Shown here: positions 1 to 8,830 of the stretch, piece after piece
Position numbering within the stretch: the first letter of the stretch is position 1
Layout of the letters: each line of letters starts with the position of its first letter
Assembly: GCA_028718865.1 (NCBI GenBank)
Contig: JAQUKX010000003.1
Location: 1 to 33,213, forward strand
Source of the DNA: Patescibacteria group bacterium
GTDB lineage: Bacteria; Patescibacteriota; Patescibacteriia; UBA1558; GWA2-36-10
Direction of reading: 5' to 3'
Length of the DNA stretch: 33,213 nucleotides
Position numbers and translations under genes: made by a program
The notes under the pieces: generated by a model
Told to the model about the DNA's origin: nothing
Seen by the model: only the letters and a program-made list of their open reading frames with translations
The model's database searches: none

Positions 1-367
1 CTACATTACTTAAATCTCTTTTACTCCTAGGTAAATGGCCTTGAGTAACATCAAGGTATATGTCCTTACCAAAAAAAATTTTGTGCTTCACCAAAAATAC
101 TTTTACTTTGCTATCTGGTAGAGAGGTCTGATAGAGGTCAAAATGGACTTCTCTGCCCTCTATTTCCATTGCTAAAGATTTTTTTATTAATTTAGCCTTT
201 ATAATTTTATTCAAAAAACCATAAAAAGGTAAAAAAATAGATATCTCTACTCCGATATTAGACAAAGCTTTAGGCAAAGACCCCAAAACATCCGCCAAGC
301 CGCCCACTTTAGCTAAAGGATTTAATTCTGCTCCGGCAAAAATAACTTTTATTTTTTTATCAGCCAT
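1..367 (-). CDS. glgA: Glycogen/starch synthase (GT5), N-terminal part; runs off the left window edge
   Basis: Manual minus-strand translation from ATG at 367: MADKKIKVIFAGAELNPLAKVGGLADVLGSLPKALSNIGVEISIFLPFYG..., with the GT5 K-x-GGLADV motif. Absent from the ORF track because it is truncated. Confidence 0.85.
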   Translation of the reverse strand, partial: MADKKIKVIFAGAELNPLAKVGGLADVLGSLPKALSNIGVEISIFLPFYGFLNKIIKAKLIKKSLAMEIEGREVHFDLYQTSLPDSKVKVFLVKHKIFFGKDIYLDVTQGHLPRSKRDLSNV

Positions 368-407
368 TTTTTACTAAAAAATTAATAATCTATAACTATT
401 ATACACT

Positions 408-445
408 ATTATCGCCCAAAGGGCGACCGCCCTTTGGGCGATAAT
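408..445. repeat. Perfect 18-bp inverted repeat with 2-nt centre
   Basis: ATTATCGCCCAAAGGGCG-AC-CGCCCTTTGGGCGATAAT; no T-run follows on either strand. Confidence 0.85.
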
Positions 446-488
446 AAAAAACTAATTTTTTACGAGAAGATTAATAATTTTATTTCAA

Positions 489-1556
489 TTAGTATAAACT
501 AATCTTCTTTTCTCCTGACTTTGACAAATTCAAATAAGCCCTTGAATCAATCAATAGATCTCTAATTGAGTCTTGATTATCTCTCATGTAAAAAATAAAA
601 ACTGCACTCCGTAAAGCTGTCCAACTTTGATACAAATTTATTCGAGAGAAAAAACCGCTTTCTATTTTTTTAAAGTCAATTTCAAAATAATTTTCTAAAA
701 AATATTCTTTATAAATATTTATTTTTTTGCGACTTAAAAAATTATGCCCCATAAAATCAAATTGCTGCAAAAATACTCCCAAATCAAGCATGGGATCGCC
801 AAAAGCGATGTCCGTGAAATCTATCATTTCCAATGTCCGGCTTCTGAGGTTGGCAACTATTATGTTTTCTGGGTGATAATCTCCATAAATGACTTGCTTT
901 TTTAAGCGATGATTGATTTTTCTTTCCAAAACACTCATGTCCTTGAATAATTTTTCTATCAATCTTCCCTCTGACCGGCTACTAAGATAAAAATCTTTGA
1001 TAAATTTACTGGGTGTTGGCAACATGTTCTTTATTTGAAAATCATTCCATTTCAGTTTATTTTTATCCAGAGATAAATCATGTAATTTTTTTATCCAATC
1101 GGCTGCCAATTTAATTGATGGTTCAAAGTCTGCCTCTGGATTTTTAGTAAAAAAAGAAAACAAAGAAGAACCCGCTGAGGCTTGATAAAAAAACGCTCTT
1201 TGACTGGACAGGAAAAAAAGCGGCCTAGTCACCCGTAAACTGCCTTGATCAAAACCATTTTTATACAAAACCTTGGTCCGTTGATAAGCGATTTTTCGCG
1301 AATTGTCAGAATGCGCTGAGGCAAAAACAGTCAAAGATTTTTTTTGCCCCCCTGAGTTAAGATAGGCAATTTTATATTCCAAAACAAAAACCGCGCTGGT
1401 TTTGCCCAGATGTTTTTTATAAGGGGTGATTTTTAGAGCTATGATTTTTTTGCCATCAGGATAATACTTAAATAAACGCTCTTGAAAAACATTCCAAACA
1501 AACTCCTTATCCGTCAATTTAGCCATAGTCTGCTTGGTCTTTTTGGATAACTTCAT
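489..1556 (-). CDS. Phosphotransferase enzyme family (APH/choline kinase-like)
   Basis: Brenner-type motif VIYGDYHPENIIV followed by MIDFTDIAFGDPMLDLG. Confidence 0.8.
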   Translation of the reverse strand: MKLSKKTKQTMAKLTDKEFVWNVFQERLFKYYPDGKKIIALKITPYKKHLGKTSAVFVLEYKIAYLNSGGQKKSLTVFASAHSDNSRKIAYQRTKVLYKNGFDQGSLRVTRPLFFLSSQRAFFYQASAGSSLFSFFTKNPEADFEPSIKLAADWIKKLHDLSLDKNKLKWNDFQIKNMLPTPSKFIKDFYLSSRSEGRLIEKLFKDMSVLERKINHRLKKQVIYGDYHPENIIVANLRSRTLEMIDFTDIAFGDPMLDLGVFLQQFDFMGHNFLSRKKINIYKEYFLENYFEIDFKKIESGFFSRINLYQSWTALRSAVFIFYMRDNQDSIRDLLIDSRAYLNLSKSGEKKISLY

Positions 1557-1559
1557 TTT

Positions 1560-2711
1560 TTATTTGTTATACTTGCGCCAGTGACTGAGCCAAGTATTTT
1601 TTTTAATTTCAATATATATTTTTTCCGCTTTTATTTTTTCAGCGCTAGTAGCGCCCTTCAAGGTTCGGACACTTTTGATCAACTCTTCTGAACCATTGTC
1701 TATCATGTCCGGATTCCAAGTCAAAGGAGAAAAAGCCGAAGGGCGCTTGGCTGAAGCCCACCAAAAAGTGCAGGAAGAAAGCCCTCGGTCTAAATGCCGT
1801 CTGGCCCAAATCCAATTTTTGTCTTTTCTGTATTTGACCAAAAGACGGCTGGCATAAGCAACCAAATCCCACAAAGAGCGATGAATTTTATTTTTGGGAT
1901 CCTGCCACAGAGCAAAAGGCACACCTCGTTCTATTTCCGCCTGACTGCTCTCCCAGGAAGCTGGCCGCAGGGATATATTTTTTAGCTGCTTATAAGCGCT
2001 TAGATGCTGGGAAACCGTTTTTACTACCAAATTGCTATTTTGCAAAATCTTTTCCAAGTGTCCCTGCCAATCTTTGTGAAAATGACCATAGACCTCGCCA
2101 TCAGTGGCGCTGATTACGGTTTCTTCTGTTTTGATTTTTTTAAATTTATTGAAAATAACTTCCGGCGGATAAGCTTTGGACAGCTGCCGATCACGAAACA
2201 AAACTTTCAAACCAGAGCTTTTATCACGATAAACTCTGTTTTTTTCTACCTTCCCTCTGACACAAATCGAGTCTAAAATAATCCACTCAAAACCGGCTTG
2301 GCGGATAATTTTAGCAACAGTCGGGCTATAAGCCATTTCTGGCAGAAAAAAACCCTTAATTTTAGCCAAATCAAAATTCTGGGACAAAACCTCCTGATTG
2401 AGCTTTATTTGTCTTTTTGCTTCTGCTTTGTCCAGAAGCGGTAAAAAAGCATGATATTTGGCGCTAGCAGTGAGTTCCAGCTGCCCTTTTTTGACCAAAA
2501 TCTTTATCCTTTTGAGCAAATCCGGCCGGATCAGCTCTAGCTGCTGGATCAAATTACCGGTGATATTCAAAGTTGCTCGGAAATCAGGATAACGCTCAAA
2601 CAAAGACAAAAGATAATCATAGCTCTCTATTGCCACCTGCTCAATCACGCCTTTGTCCTGCCAAGGCGGCTGATAAATATGCAAAAAATTTATCCAATTA
2701 ATTTTGCTCAT
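1560..2711 (-). CDS. Glycoside hydrolase family 57 protein (alpha-amylase/glucanotransferase-like)
   Basis: N-terminal FLHIYQPPWQ, GFFLPEMAYSP (nucleophile motif) and TDGEVYGHFHKDWQ (acid/base motif) match GH57 conserved regions. Confidence 0.85.
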   Translation of the reverse strand: MSKINWINFLHIYQPPWQDKGVIEQVAIESYDYLLSLFERYPDFRATLNITGNLIQQLELIRPDLLKRIKILVKKGQLELTASAKYHAFLPLLDKAEAKRQIKLNQEVLSQNFDLAKIKGFFLPEMAYSPTVAKIIRQAGFEWIILDSICVRGKVEKNRVYRDKSSGLKVLFRDRQLSKAYPPEVIFNKFKKIKTEETVISATDGEVYGHFHKDWQGHLEKILQNSNLVVKTVSQHLSAYKQLKNISLRPASWESSQAEIERGVPFALWQDPKNKIHRSLWDLVAYASRLLVKYRKDKNWIWARRHLDRGLSSCTFWWASAKRPSAFSPLTWNPDMIDNGSEELIKSVRTLKGATSAEKIKAEKIYIEIKKNTWLSHWRKYNK

Positions 2712-4176
2712 CTTGTTTTTTGAATTTAATCGCTTTTTTATAAAGCTCCAGATAGCGCTCAGCTGGCAAATCCCAAGAATATGACGAGCGCATGCCTCTG
2801 GCTACCAGTTTTTGCCAGACATCTTTGTATTTATAAGTTTCCAAAGCGCGGCTAATGGATACCAAAAGCTCGTAGGTATTATAATTTTTAAAAGTAAAGC
2901 CATTACCGGAAAAATCCTCTGGATCAAAATTGGAAACTGTATCAGACAAACCGCCGGTATTTCTCACTATCGGCACTGCCCCGTAGCGAAAGCCTATTAG
3001 CTGATTTATACCACAAGGCTCAAAGCGGGAGGGTAAGAGGAACATGTCAGCACCGGCATAAATAGAGGTCTCCATTTTACGATCAAAAGGAACTACGGCC
3101 AATTTTTTAGGATATTTCTTTTTTATTTTATTTAATTTTTTCAAATACTCCTTATCGCCATCGCCCATGATGATAATCTGAACATCGCGCAGAAGCAAAG
3201 TGGGCAAAATATCCAAAATCAAATCAAAGCCTTTTTGCTCCACCACTCGAGAAGTCAGGCCTAGCAGCGGCATTCTGTCTAAAAGTGGCAGAGAATAAAA
3301 CTTCTGCAAATAACTTTTATTGGCCGCCTTGCGACGCAAATTATTTACATTATAATTTTTGTAAAGACCAGGATCAGTGGTGGGATTGTATTTGTTGTAG
3401 TCAATACCGTTGACCACCCCAAACAGTTTGTGCTGACGATTTTTCAAAATACCCTGCAAATCCTGGCCAAAACTTTTTTCCATGATTTCTTGAGCATAGG
3501 TCTCTGAAACTGTATTGATGACATCGGCATTGAGAATAGCCCGCTTGGCAAAATTGATATACTCAATTTTTTTGTCAGTAAACAAAGGCAAAGATTTATA
3601 ACCTTTGTCTTTGTACTTCAAGGGTACTTCCCACCAATTTGAGCCGAGCTGAAAAGTAAGATTGTGAATAGTAAAAACTGTTGCTGCTTTGGCCAAAGTG
3701 CGGCTGTTTTTAAATTTGGTCTTTTTCAAATAAGGCACTAGTCCGCTTTGCCAATCATGGCAGTGGATAATATCAGCTGGGAATTTTAACAAAGAAATCA
3801 ACTTAAGGGCAGCAACATCAAAAAGATAAAAACGAGCGTTCTCATGGTTGGAGCCGTAAATTTCTTTGCGGCGGGAAAAAAACTTATCATTTCTGACAAA
3901 ATAAACTTTCAATCCCGGCAAAAGCTCGCTGCGATAATAACTGACTTTGATTTCATTTTCCTTGTCAATTTTGAGCTGAATATCGCTGTATATTTTTTCC
4001 AAATTATATTTTTCCCGATTAATTACCTTGCCGTAAAACGGCGTGATGATAATGACATCATACCCTAGACGATGTAGAGACTTGGGCAAAGACCGAGCCA
4101 CGTCCGCCAGCCCGCCGGTCTTGGAATAAGGATCAACTTCTGAAGCAATGGAAACTATTTTTAAATTTTTAGCCAT
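2698..4176 (-). CDS. glgA: Glycogen synthase (GT5)
   Basis: SIASEVDPYSKTGGLADVARSLPKSL, HCHDWQSGLVPY, FTIHNLTFQ, PSRFEPCGINQLIGFRYGAVPIVRNTGGLSDTV. Confidence 0.93.
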   Translation of the reverse strand: MAKNLKIVSIASEVDPYSKTGGLADVARSLPKSLHRLGYDVIIITPFYGKVINREKYNLEKIYSDIQLKIDKENEIKVSYYRSELLPGLKVYFVRNDKFFSRRKEIYGSNHENARFYLFDVAALKLISLLKFPADIIHCHDWQSGLVPYLKKTKFKNSRTLAKAATVFTIHNLTFQLGSNWWEVPLKYKDKGYKSLPLFTDKKIEYINFAKRAILNADVINTVSETYAQEIMEKSFGQDLQGILKNRQHKLFGVVNGIDYNKYNPTTDPGLYKNYNVNNLRRKAANKSYLQKFYSLPLLDRMPLLGLTSRVVEQKGFDLILDILPTLLLRDVQIIIMGDGDKEYLKKLNKIKKKYPKKLAVVPFDRKMETSIYAGADMFLLPSRFEPCGINQLIGFRYGAVPIVRNTGGLSDTVSNFDPEDFSGNGFTFKNYNTYELLVSISRALETYKYKDVWQKLVARGMRSSYSWDLPAERYLELYKKAIKFKKQDEQN

Positions 4177-4179
4177 AGC

Positions 4180-4677
4180 TTAAGTTAATTTTTTATTAAA
4201 AAAAGAAGCGCAGAGAGCCACTGCCAGAGCATCAGCTACATCGTCGGATTTGGGTACCTGTTTTAATTTTAACAAAGTCTTGACCATTAGGCCAACTTGA
4301 TTCTTGGGTGCCCGGCCATTGGCGCAAACTGCTTGCTTTACCTGCAAAGGCGTGAATTCCAACAAATCAATCTTTGCCTGCCTAATGGCTAGTAAAATAG
4401 CTCCGCGAGCTTGCGCCACGGCCAAAGCAGTTTTAGTATTTTTGGCAAAAAAAATCTTTTCTACTGCCACCAAATCCGGCCGGTCACGCTGGAGCAAATC
4501 AAATACTGCTTGATAAATTTCTTGCAAGCGCCGAGAAAAATCTTTTTCTTTGCCGGTCTTAATCAGGCCGGCGGAAACAACTGCCAATTCTTGGCCCTTT
4601 TTCTTGATCAGGCCGTAGCCGACATCAGCCAAGCCCGGATCTAAACCCAGAATTATCTGCTCTTTTTTATCCATCAA
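4180..4677 (-). CDS. ruvC: Crossover junction endodeoxyribonuclease RuvC
   Basis: ILGLDPGLADVGYG, VAVEKIFFAKN, KSDDVADALAVAL acidic catalytic residues; 4-nt overlap with yebC. Confidence 0.95.
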   Translation of the reverse strand: MMDKKEQIILGLDPGLADVGYGLIKKKGQELAVVSAGLIKTGKEKDFSRRLQEIYQAVFDLLQRDRPDLVAVEKIFFAKNTKTALAVAQARGAILLAIRQAKIDLLEFTPLQVKQAVCANGRAPKNQVGLMVKTLLKLKQVPKSDDVADALAVALCASFFNKKLT

Positions 4678-5378
4678 ATATCAGCGTTAGTATAAATGTT
4701 GCTTACATCATCGTCATCATCAAGCGCCTCCAAAAAAGCGATGATTTTTTCTTCACTGGACACCTTGATTTTATCCTTGGGTAAATAAGTAAGCTCAAAG
4801 GACTCAATCTCAAAACCGGCTGCTTGGATTTTTTCTCTAACCGAGCGCAAATCAGTCATAGCGCTAATAACACTTATCTTGTCTTCTCTGACTATATCTT
4901 CAGCGCCGGCGTCTATCAGCTGCAATTCTTCCTCTTCACTAATGTCTTCTTTGGTCAAAATTATCTGCCCCTTAGGCTCAAAAAGCCACTTGACGCTGCC
5001 ATCGCTACCTAAAGAACCGCCATATTTATTAAGCAGGTGTTTGAGATTGGAAACAGTGCGATTTTTATTATCAGTAATCACCTCTATCATCAAAGCAATG
5101 CCCTCTGGCCCGTAGGCTTCGTAGACAAAGTTTTCTATTTTGTCATCGCCTGACTGGCCGCTGCCTCTTTTTACTGCCCGCTCAATATTATCTTTGGGCA
5201 TGCTAAAAGAGCGAGCCTTATCTATGGCTATTCTTAATTTAAAATTAGTTTCCGGGTCAGCTCCCTCGCGAGCAGCTATGGCAATGTTCTTAGCTAGTTT
5301 AGTAAAAAGATTGCTCCTTTTAGCATCATTGGCCGCCTTGGCCCTTTTGGTGGTCGCCCATTTACTATGGCCTGACAT
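4674..5378 (-). CDS. yebC: YebC/PmpR family protein; start corrected to MSGHSKW
   Basis: MSGHSKWATTKRAKAANDAKRSNLFTKLAKNI, YEAYGPEGIALMIEVITDNKNRT. The track start (5474) lies upstream of a good promoter at 5419-5447, so the start at 5378 is preferred. Confidence 0.93.
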   Translation of the reverse strand: MSGHSKWATTKRAKAANDAKRSNLFTKLAKNIAIAAREGADPETNFKLRIAIDKARSFSMPKDNIERAVKRGSGQSGDDKIENFVYEAYGPEGIALMIEVITDNKNRTVSNLKHLLNKYGGSLGSDGSVKWLFEPKGQIILTKEDISEEEELQLIDAGAEDIVREDKISVISAMTDLRSVREKIQAAGFEIESFELTYLPKDKIKVSSEEKIIAFLEALDDDDDVSNIYTNADI

Positions 5379-5418
5379 AAGTTTATAAAAATCAATAAAT
5401 AGTCTAAAACTATAAGCC

Positions 5419-5447
5419 ATAATAGCAGTAAAAAAGCAAAAAATCAA
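5419..5447 (-). promoter_or_regulatory. Predicted sigma70 promoter of the yebC-ruvC-glgA-GH57-APH run
   Basis: Minus strand TTGATT - 17 nt - TATTAT with TG extended -10 (TGCTATTAT). Confidence 0.6.
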
Positions 5448-5522
5448 CCGGGCTTGACGGAAAATAAAATCCATAATAAACTACTTATAACAGATTTATT
5501 CTTTAGTTCTCTAGCCAAAAAC

Positions 5523-5556
5523 AAAATCTCCGCGTCCGTGCCTGGCGGAGATTTTT
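5523..5556 (-). terminator. Rho-independent terminator downstream of the DUF2079 gene
   Basis: AAAATCTCCGC / GCGGAGATTTT perfect 11-bp stem flanked by A/T runs. Confidence 0.8.
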
Positions 5557-5581
5557 GCTTTTATTTTTTAAGTTAAAATTT

Positions 5582-7471
5582 TTATTTGAAATAAATCCGT
5601 TCGCTTAATTTTTCCAATTTTAACTCCAAAACCACCTCCATTACCGCCCCTAGCTTATTTTCTCCCTGCCAGGAAAAAATCTGAAAAGAATCAATGTCTT
5701 TGTTCAAATAATAATAAAAAATCGCCAGCTGGTCTTTTGGCCAAGAACTGGGCGGCCAAAGACCATAGCCCAAAGGAACATCAAAATAATAATCAGTGGC
5801 AAAAAATCGCAAAAGAACCTGATCGTCTAATTCAGCTGACTGAATAAAGGTCAATTTCAATTTATTCACTTCTCCAGTAAAATATTCTTTATCTTGTAAA
5901 AACTCCCTATTATTGATGGGCTTTTCTTCTGAAAAGGGGGCAAAGTGATAAAGCGGCAAGGAATAATCGTTTTGGTTTTTATCTTGCCACAAGAGCATAT
6001 TGTCTAGCGCCTTAACCAAATTATAATCAGCCAATGTTTGTCGCCAGTTATCAGTTGCGATTTTTTTAAGCTCAGGCTTATCTATGAAAACCGCTTGAGC
6101 CAGTAGCTTTAAATGCTCTTCGCTATCTACCAAAATATAATCAACCGGTGGTAAAATAAAACGATTTTTCACAAATTGACTAAACCTGAAAAAGGCATAA
6201 TACATTGGGTAAGTCACTGTTCGATTACTCAAAATAGGTAAAAAATTAAAATCAACGACCACTCTATCATCAGGCCCGATCAGCTCTACAAATTCTTTTT
6301 TCAGCTTTATTTTATCTGACTGGTAATCTTTGATCAAAATTTTTGGCACCGGCGAAAGAAACAGTAAAAAATAAAGAGCCGAAAAAAACAAGGCAATTTT
6401 GATAAAACTAAAATGACGACAAATAAAAGAACGAGGAAAAAAATTATTCTTTTGACCAATGGCGCCAAAAGAATAAACTAAAGCCAAAAAAATGCCGCAA
6501 AGCAAAGGCACAGCGTATTGGGTGGAATGAGTCAAAAAAGTAAAGCCGTGCTTAGACAACAAAAATTGTAAAGATGGTACGGCCATAAATAAAAGATACT
6601 TGGGCCTTATAAAAGGCAAGAATATAAGCGGACAAAATAAAAATAAAAAAATACTAATATTTTCTAAAGTAAAAATATGCAAAATTACTGCCAAGGGATC
6701 ACTTAGCCAGGCCAAAATAATTGATCCCATGGAATCGCCTCCTAGCCAAGAATAATAAACCAAATAAGCATAATTACCGCTTTCAGCAAAAATACCTAAA
6801 ACAGCCATAGCTAATAAAAAATATGCTACAGAGGCCAATAGAGGAAAAATAATCCATTTTAAACTTCTTTTATCCAGCCACGCCACTGGAGAGAAAGCAA
6901 ACAAAAGAAGAGCTGCGTCCTCTCTGACAAAAAGAGATAGGATAAATATTAAAATAAAAAGCCGCCAACTGCCCTGCCGATAAAAATAAAAAGTCCAAAA
7001 AAATAAAAATGGCAAGATTGTCAACAAATGAAATTCATAAAAATTGACATTGTGCAAAAATGGGTTGACTAGCCACAAACCAGCCACAGCCAAAGCAGTT
7101 AACTTGCTTCTGTTTATTTTTTCTGTTATCAAATAAAGCGGCCAAGCAGCCAGAGCTATAAATAAACTTTGTAAAAAAAGCAAGGTCAGGGGACTGGCTT
7201 TGATCGTGTAAAAAGGCAAGAGCAAAAAAATAATCGGATTAAAATGATCCCCTAAGTAATTATGCAAATTAATGGTCATATCCAAAAATCGGCCTTGGCT
7301 GGTATTGAAAAATACCTGATTGAATATTGCCAGATCAAAAGAAGTATAGTCAAAGCCATTATACTTTTTGATACACAAAAGAAAAATAATCAAGGTATAA
7401 ATAAAAATAGCTAAAAACAAAAAAAATAAGCTATTTTTTTCCAATTTTTCTTTGATCCTAGTTAAAAACAT
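5582..7471 (-). CDS. DUF2079 family multi-pass membrane protein
   Basis: FDYTSFDLAIFNQVFFNTSQGRFLDMTINLHNYLGDHFNPIIFLLLPFY is typical of DUF2079. Start moved to Met15 (7471) because a TGCTATAAT promoter element lies at 7478-7483, inside the longer ORF. Confidence 0.82.
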   Translation of the reverse strand: MFLTRIKEKLEKNSLFFLFLAIFIYTLIIFLLCIKKYNGFDYTSFDLAIFNQVFFNTSQGRFLDMTINLHNYLGDHFNPIIFLLLPFYTIKASPLTLLFLQSLFIALAAWPLYLITEKINRSKLTALAVAGLWLVNPFLHNVNFYEFHLLTILPFLFFWTFYFYRQGSWRLFILIFILSLFVREDAALLLFAFSPVAWLDKRSLKWIIFPLLASVAYFLLAMAVLGIFAESGNYAYLVYYSWLGGDSMGSIILAWLSDPLAVILHIFTLENISIFLFLFCPLIFLPFIRPKYLLFMAVPSLQFLLSKHGFTFLTHSTQYAVPLLCGIFLALVYSFGAIGQKNNFFPRSFICRHFSFIKIALFFSALYFLLFLSPVPKILIKDYQSDKIKLKKEFVELIGPDDRVVVDFNFLPILSNRTVTYPMYYAFFRFSQFVKNRFILPPVDYILVDSEEHLKLLAQAVFIDKPELKKIATDNWRQTLADYNLVKALDNMLLWQDKNQNDYSLPLYHFAPFSEEKPINNREFLQDKEYFTGEVNKLKLTFIQSAELDDQVLLRFFATDYYFDVPLGYGLWPPSSWPKDQLAIFYYYLNKDIDSFQIFSWQGENKLGAVMEVVLELKLEKLSERIYFK

Positions 7472-7477
7472 AGCTAT

Positions 7478-7486
7478 ATTATAGCA
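7478..7486 (-). promoter_or_regulatory. Extended -10 promoter of the DUF2079 gene
   Basis: Minus strand TGCTATAAT; -10 ends 6 nt before ATG at 7471. Confidence 0.55.
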
Positions 7487-7536
7487 CAACTTTTTCTCTT
7501 TAAAAGTAAACAAGCAACAATTTTTCTATAAAAATA

Positions 7537-7565
7537 TTGACATTTTTTAATTTTTATGATATAAA
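7537..7565 (+). promoter_or_regulatory. Sigma70 promoter for the plus-strand lipoprotein gene
   Basis: TTGACA - 17 nt - TATAAA. Confidence 0.75.
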
Positions 7566-7648
7566 AACATGCTAACATTCCTAATGTCAAAAATTAGGAA
7601 AAATAGTTTTTTCACAATACAACACCTCCACGAAAGGAAGGTTTAGCC

Positions 7649-8338
7649 ATGAGAAAACACGTCTGTTTGCTCGGGCTGGCCATTTTTGGCCTGCTAATGG
7701 TTCTAGGGGGATGTTCACCAAGAATCATCTACCCAAGTACCGGGGAAGTGAAGTCCAACCAAGACTTCAAAACAACCATTCACAACGACGGTCCTTTTCC
7801 GATCTTTTACGAAAGGCCTGGTCGAGGCATCAACCTCTGGGAAACGCTCTACGCTGTCTTCCCCAGAAACAGCGTAGTAGTCACTAACAAAGGCGGCTGG
7901 GAAACCAAAGGCCGTATTCGCTTTGGCAGTCCGGGGCCCGATGATTTTGTCGGGGAGACAATCACTGACATTCCCTTCCGTTATCTATCCCCCTTTCATC
8001 GCGAGATCAGAATCTCGCATCTAACCCTCAATCGCCGTAGTTTACAACTAGGGAGAGTCTGGAATAAGTCCAATGAAGCCATGGATGTCTATGACAACTA
8101 TGGCAACCGCTATGTGCTCCAGCCCGGAGAATTTCGTCTATATGAAGTACCATCTGGAGCACTTCAGATCAGCTACAAACCCATTGAGCTCAAACAGCCT
8201 CATATCAGACCAGAGAATTTTAATCTGATAGTGAATAACAAGCCCGACAGCCACTGGCACCTTGACCCATCAACTGGGGAATATAAGCCTATTGGCTGGT
8301 ATGTGGACATAAACTACTTTCCTAATATCTGGAGGTAA
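7649..8338 (+). CDS. Orphan lipoprotein of unknown function
   Basis: Signal peptide with lipobox VLGGC; SD AGGAAGG 7 nt before ATG; dedicated promoter and terminator; no recognisable family. Confidence 0.85.
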   Translation: MRKHVCLLGLAIFGLLMVLGGCSPRIIYPSTGEVKSNQDFKTTIHNDGPFPIFYERPGRGINLWETLYAVFPRNSVVVTNKGGWETKGRIRFGSPGPDDFVGETITDIPFRYLSPFHREIRISHLTLNRRSLQLGRVWNKSNEAMDVYDNYGNRYVLQPGEFRLYEVPSGALQISYKPIELKQPHIRPENFNLIVNNKPDSHWHLDPSTGEYKPIGWYVDINYFPNIWR

Positions 8339-8340
8339 AC

Positions 8341-8390
8341 AAAAACTCCGCTTCATCTGGCGTATGCCAGATGAAGCGGGGTTGTTTTTT
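8341..8390. terminator. Bidirectional terminator between the convergent lipoprotein and pilin genes
   Basis: CCGCTTCATCTGGC-GTAT-GCCAGATGAAGCGG, 14-bp perfect stem (8348-8379), T-rich on both strands (GGGTTGTTTTTTT on plus; GGAGTTTTTGTTT on minus). Confidence 0.9.
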
Positions 8391-8406
8391 TATTTTAGAT
8401 ATTTTT

Positions 8407-8817
8407 TTATCCACCGCCACCCTCGGCTGGTGGACCGCTCTGACCAAGTCCGCCTTCCAAAACCTGCAAAACAGCATAAACAATCACATAAGATAACACC
8501 ACTATAGCCAAGCCAATAGCCGCATTGCTTATTACTTTTTTAGCTTCATCCACTTGCTGACTATTGCCTCTGGCCAGCATCCATTTGAAGCCTCCATAAA
8601 TTACTAAAACAGTAAAAAGCATCCCCAAAAGACTTAAAAGGCCATTGATAACACCAGCAACAATTGTAAATAAGTTGGCGCCTTGTATCAGAGTAGTTCT
8701 TCTAGCCGCTGCATTCAAGCCGCTAGTTTCAGACAAACTGGGAGCTGTTTGCCCTGAAACCAATAAGGGTACTAGCAAAAATAAGAATAAACTTGATATG
8801 TGGTATTTATTTTTCAT
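8407..8817 (-). CDS. T4SS-type pilin-like protein (copy 1)
   Basis: Signal peptide plus two hydrophobic segments with YGGFKWMLARGNSQQVDEAKKVI between them. Confidence 0.8.
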   Translation of the reverse strand: MKNKYHISSLFLFLLVPLLVSGQTAPSLSETSGLNAAARRTTLIQGANLFTIVAGVINGLLSLLGMLFTVLVIYGGFKWMLARGNSQQVDEAKKVISNAAIGLAIVVLSYVIVYAVLQVLEGGLGQSGPPAEGGGG

Positions 8818-8830
8818 ATTTTATATATAA

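Noticed and set aside
5379-5474. N-terminal extension of YebC (MDFIFRQARLIFCFF...)
   Set aside because: Promoter lies inside this stretch and YebC proteins start with MSGHSKW.
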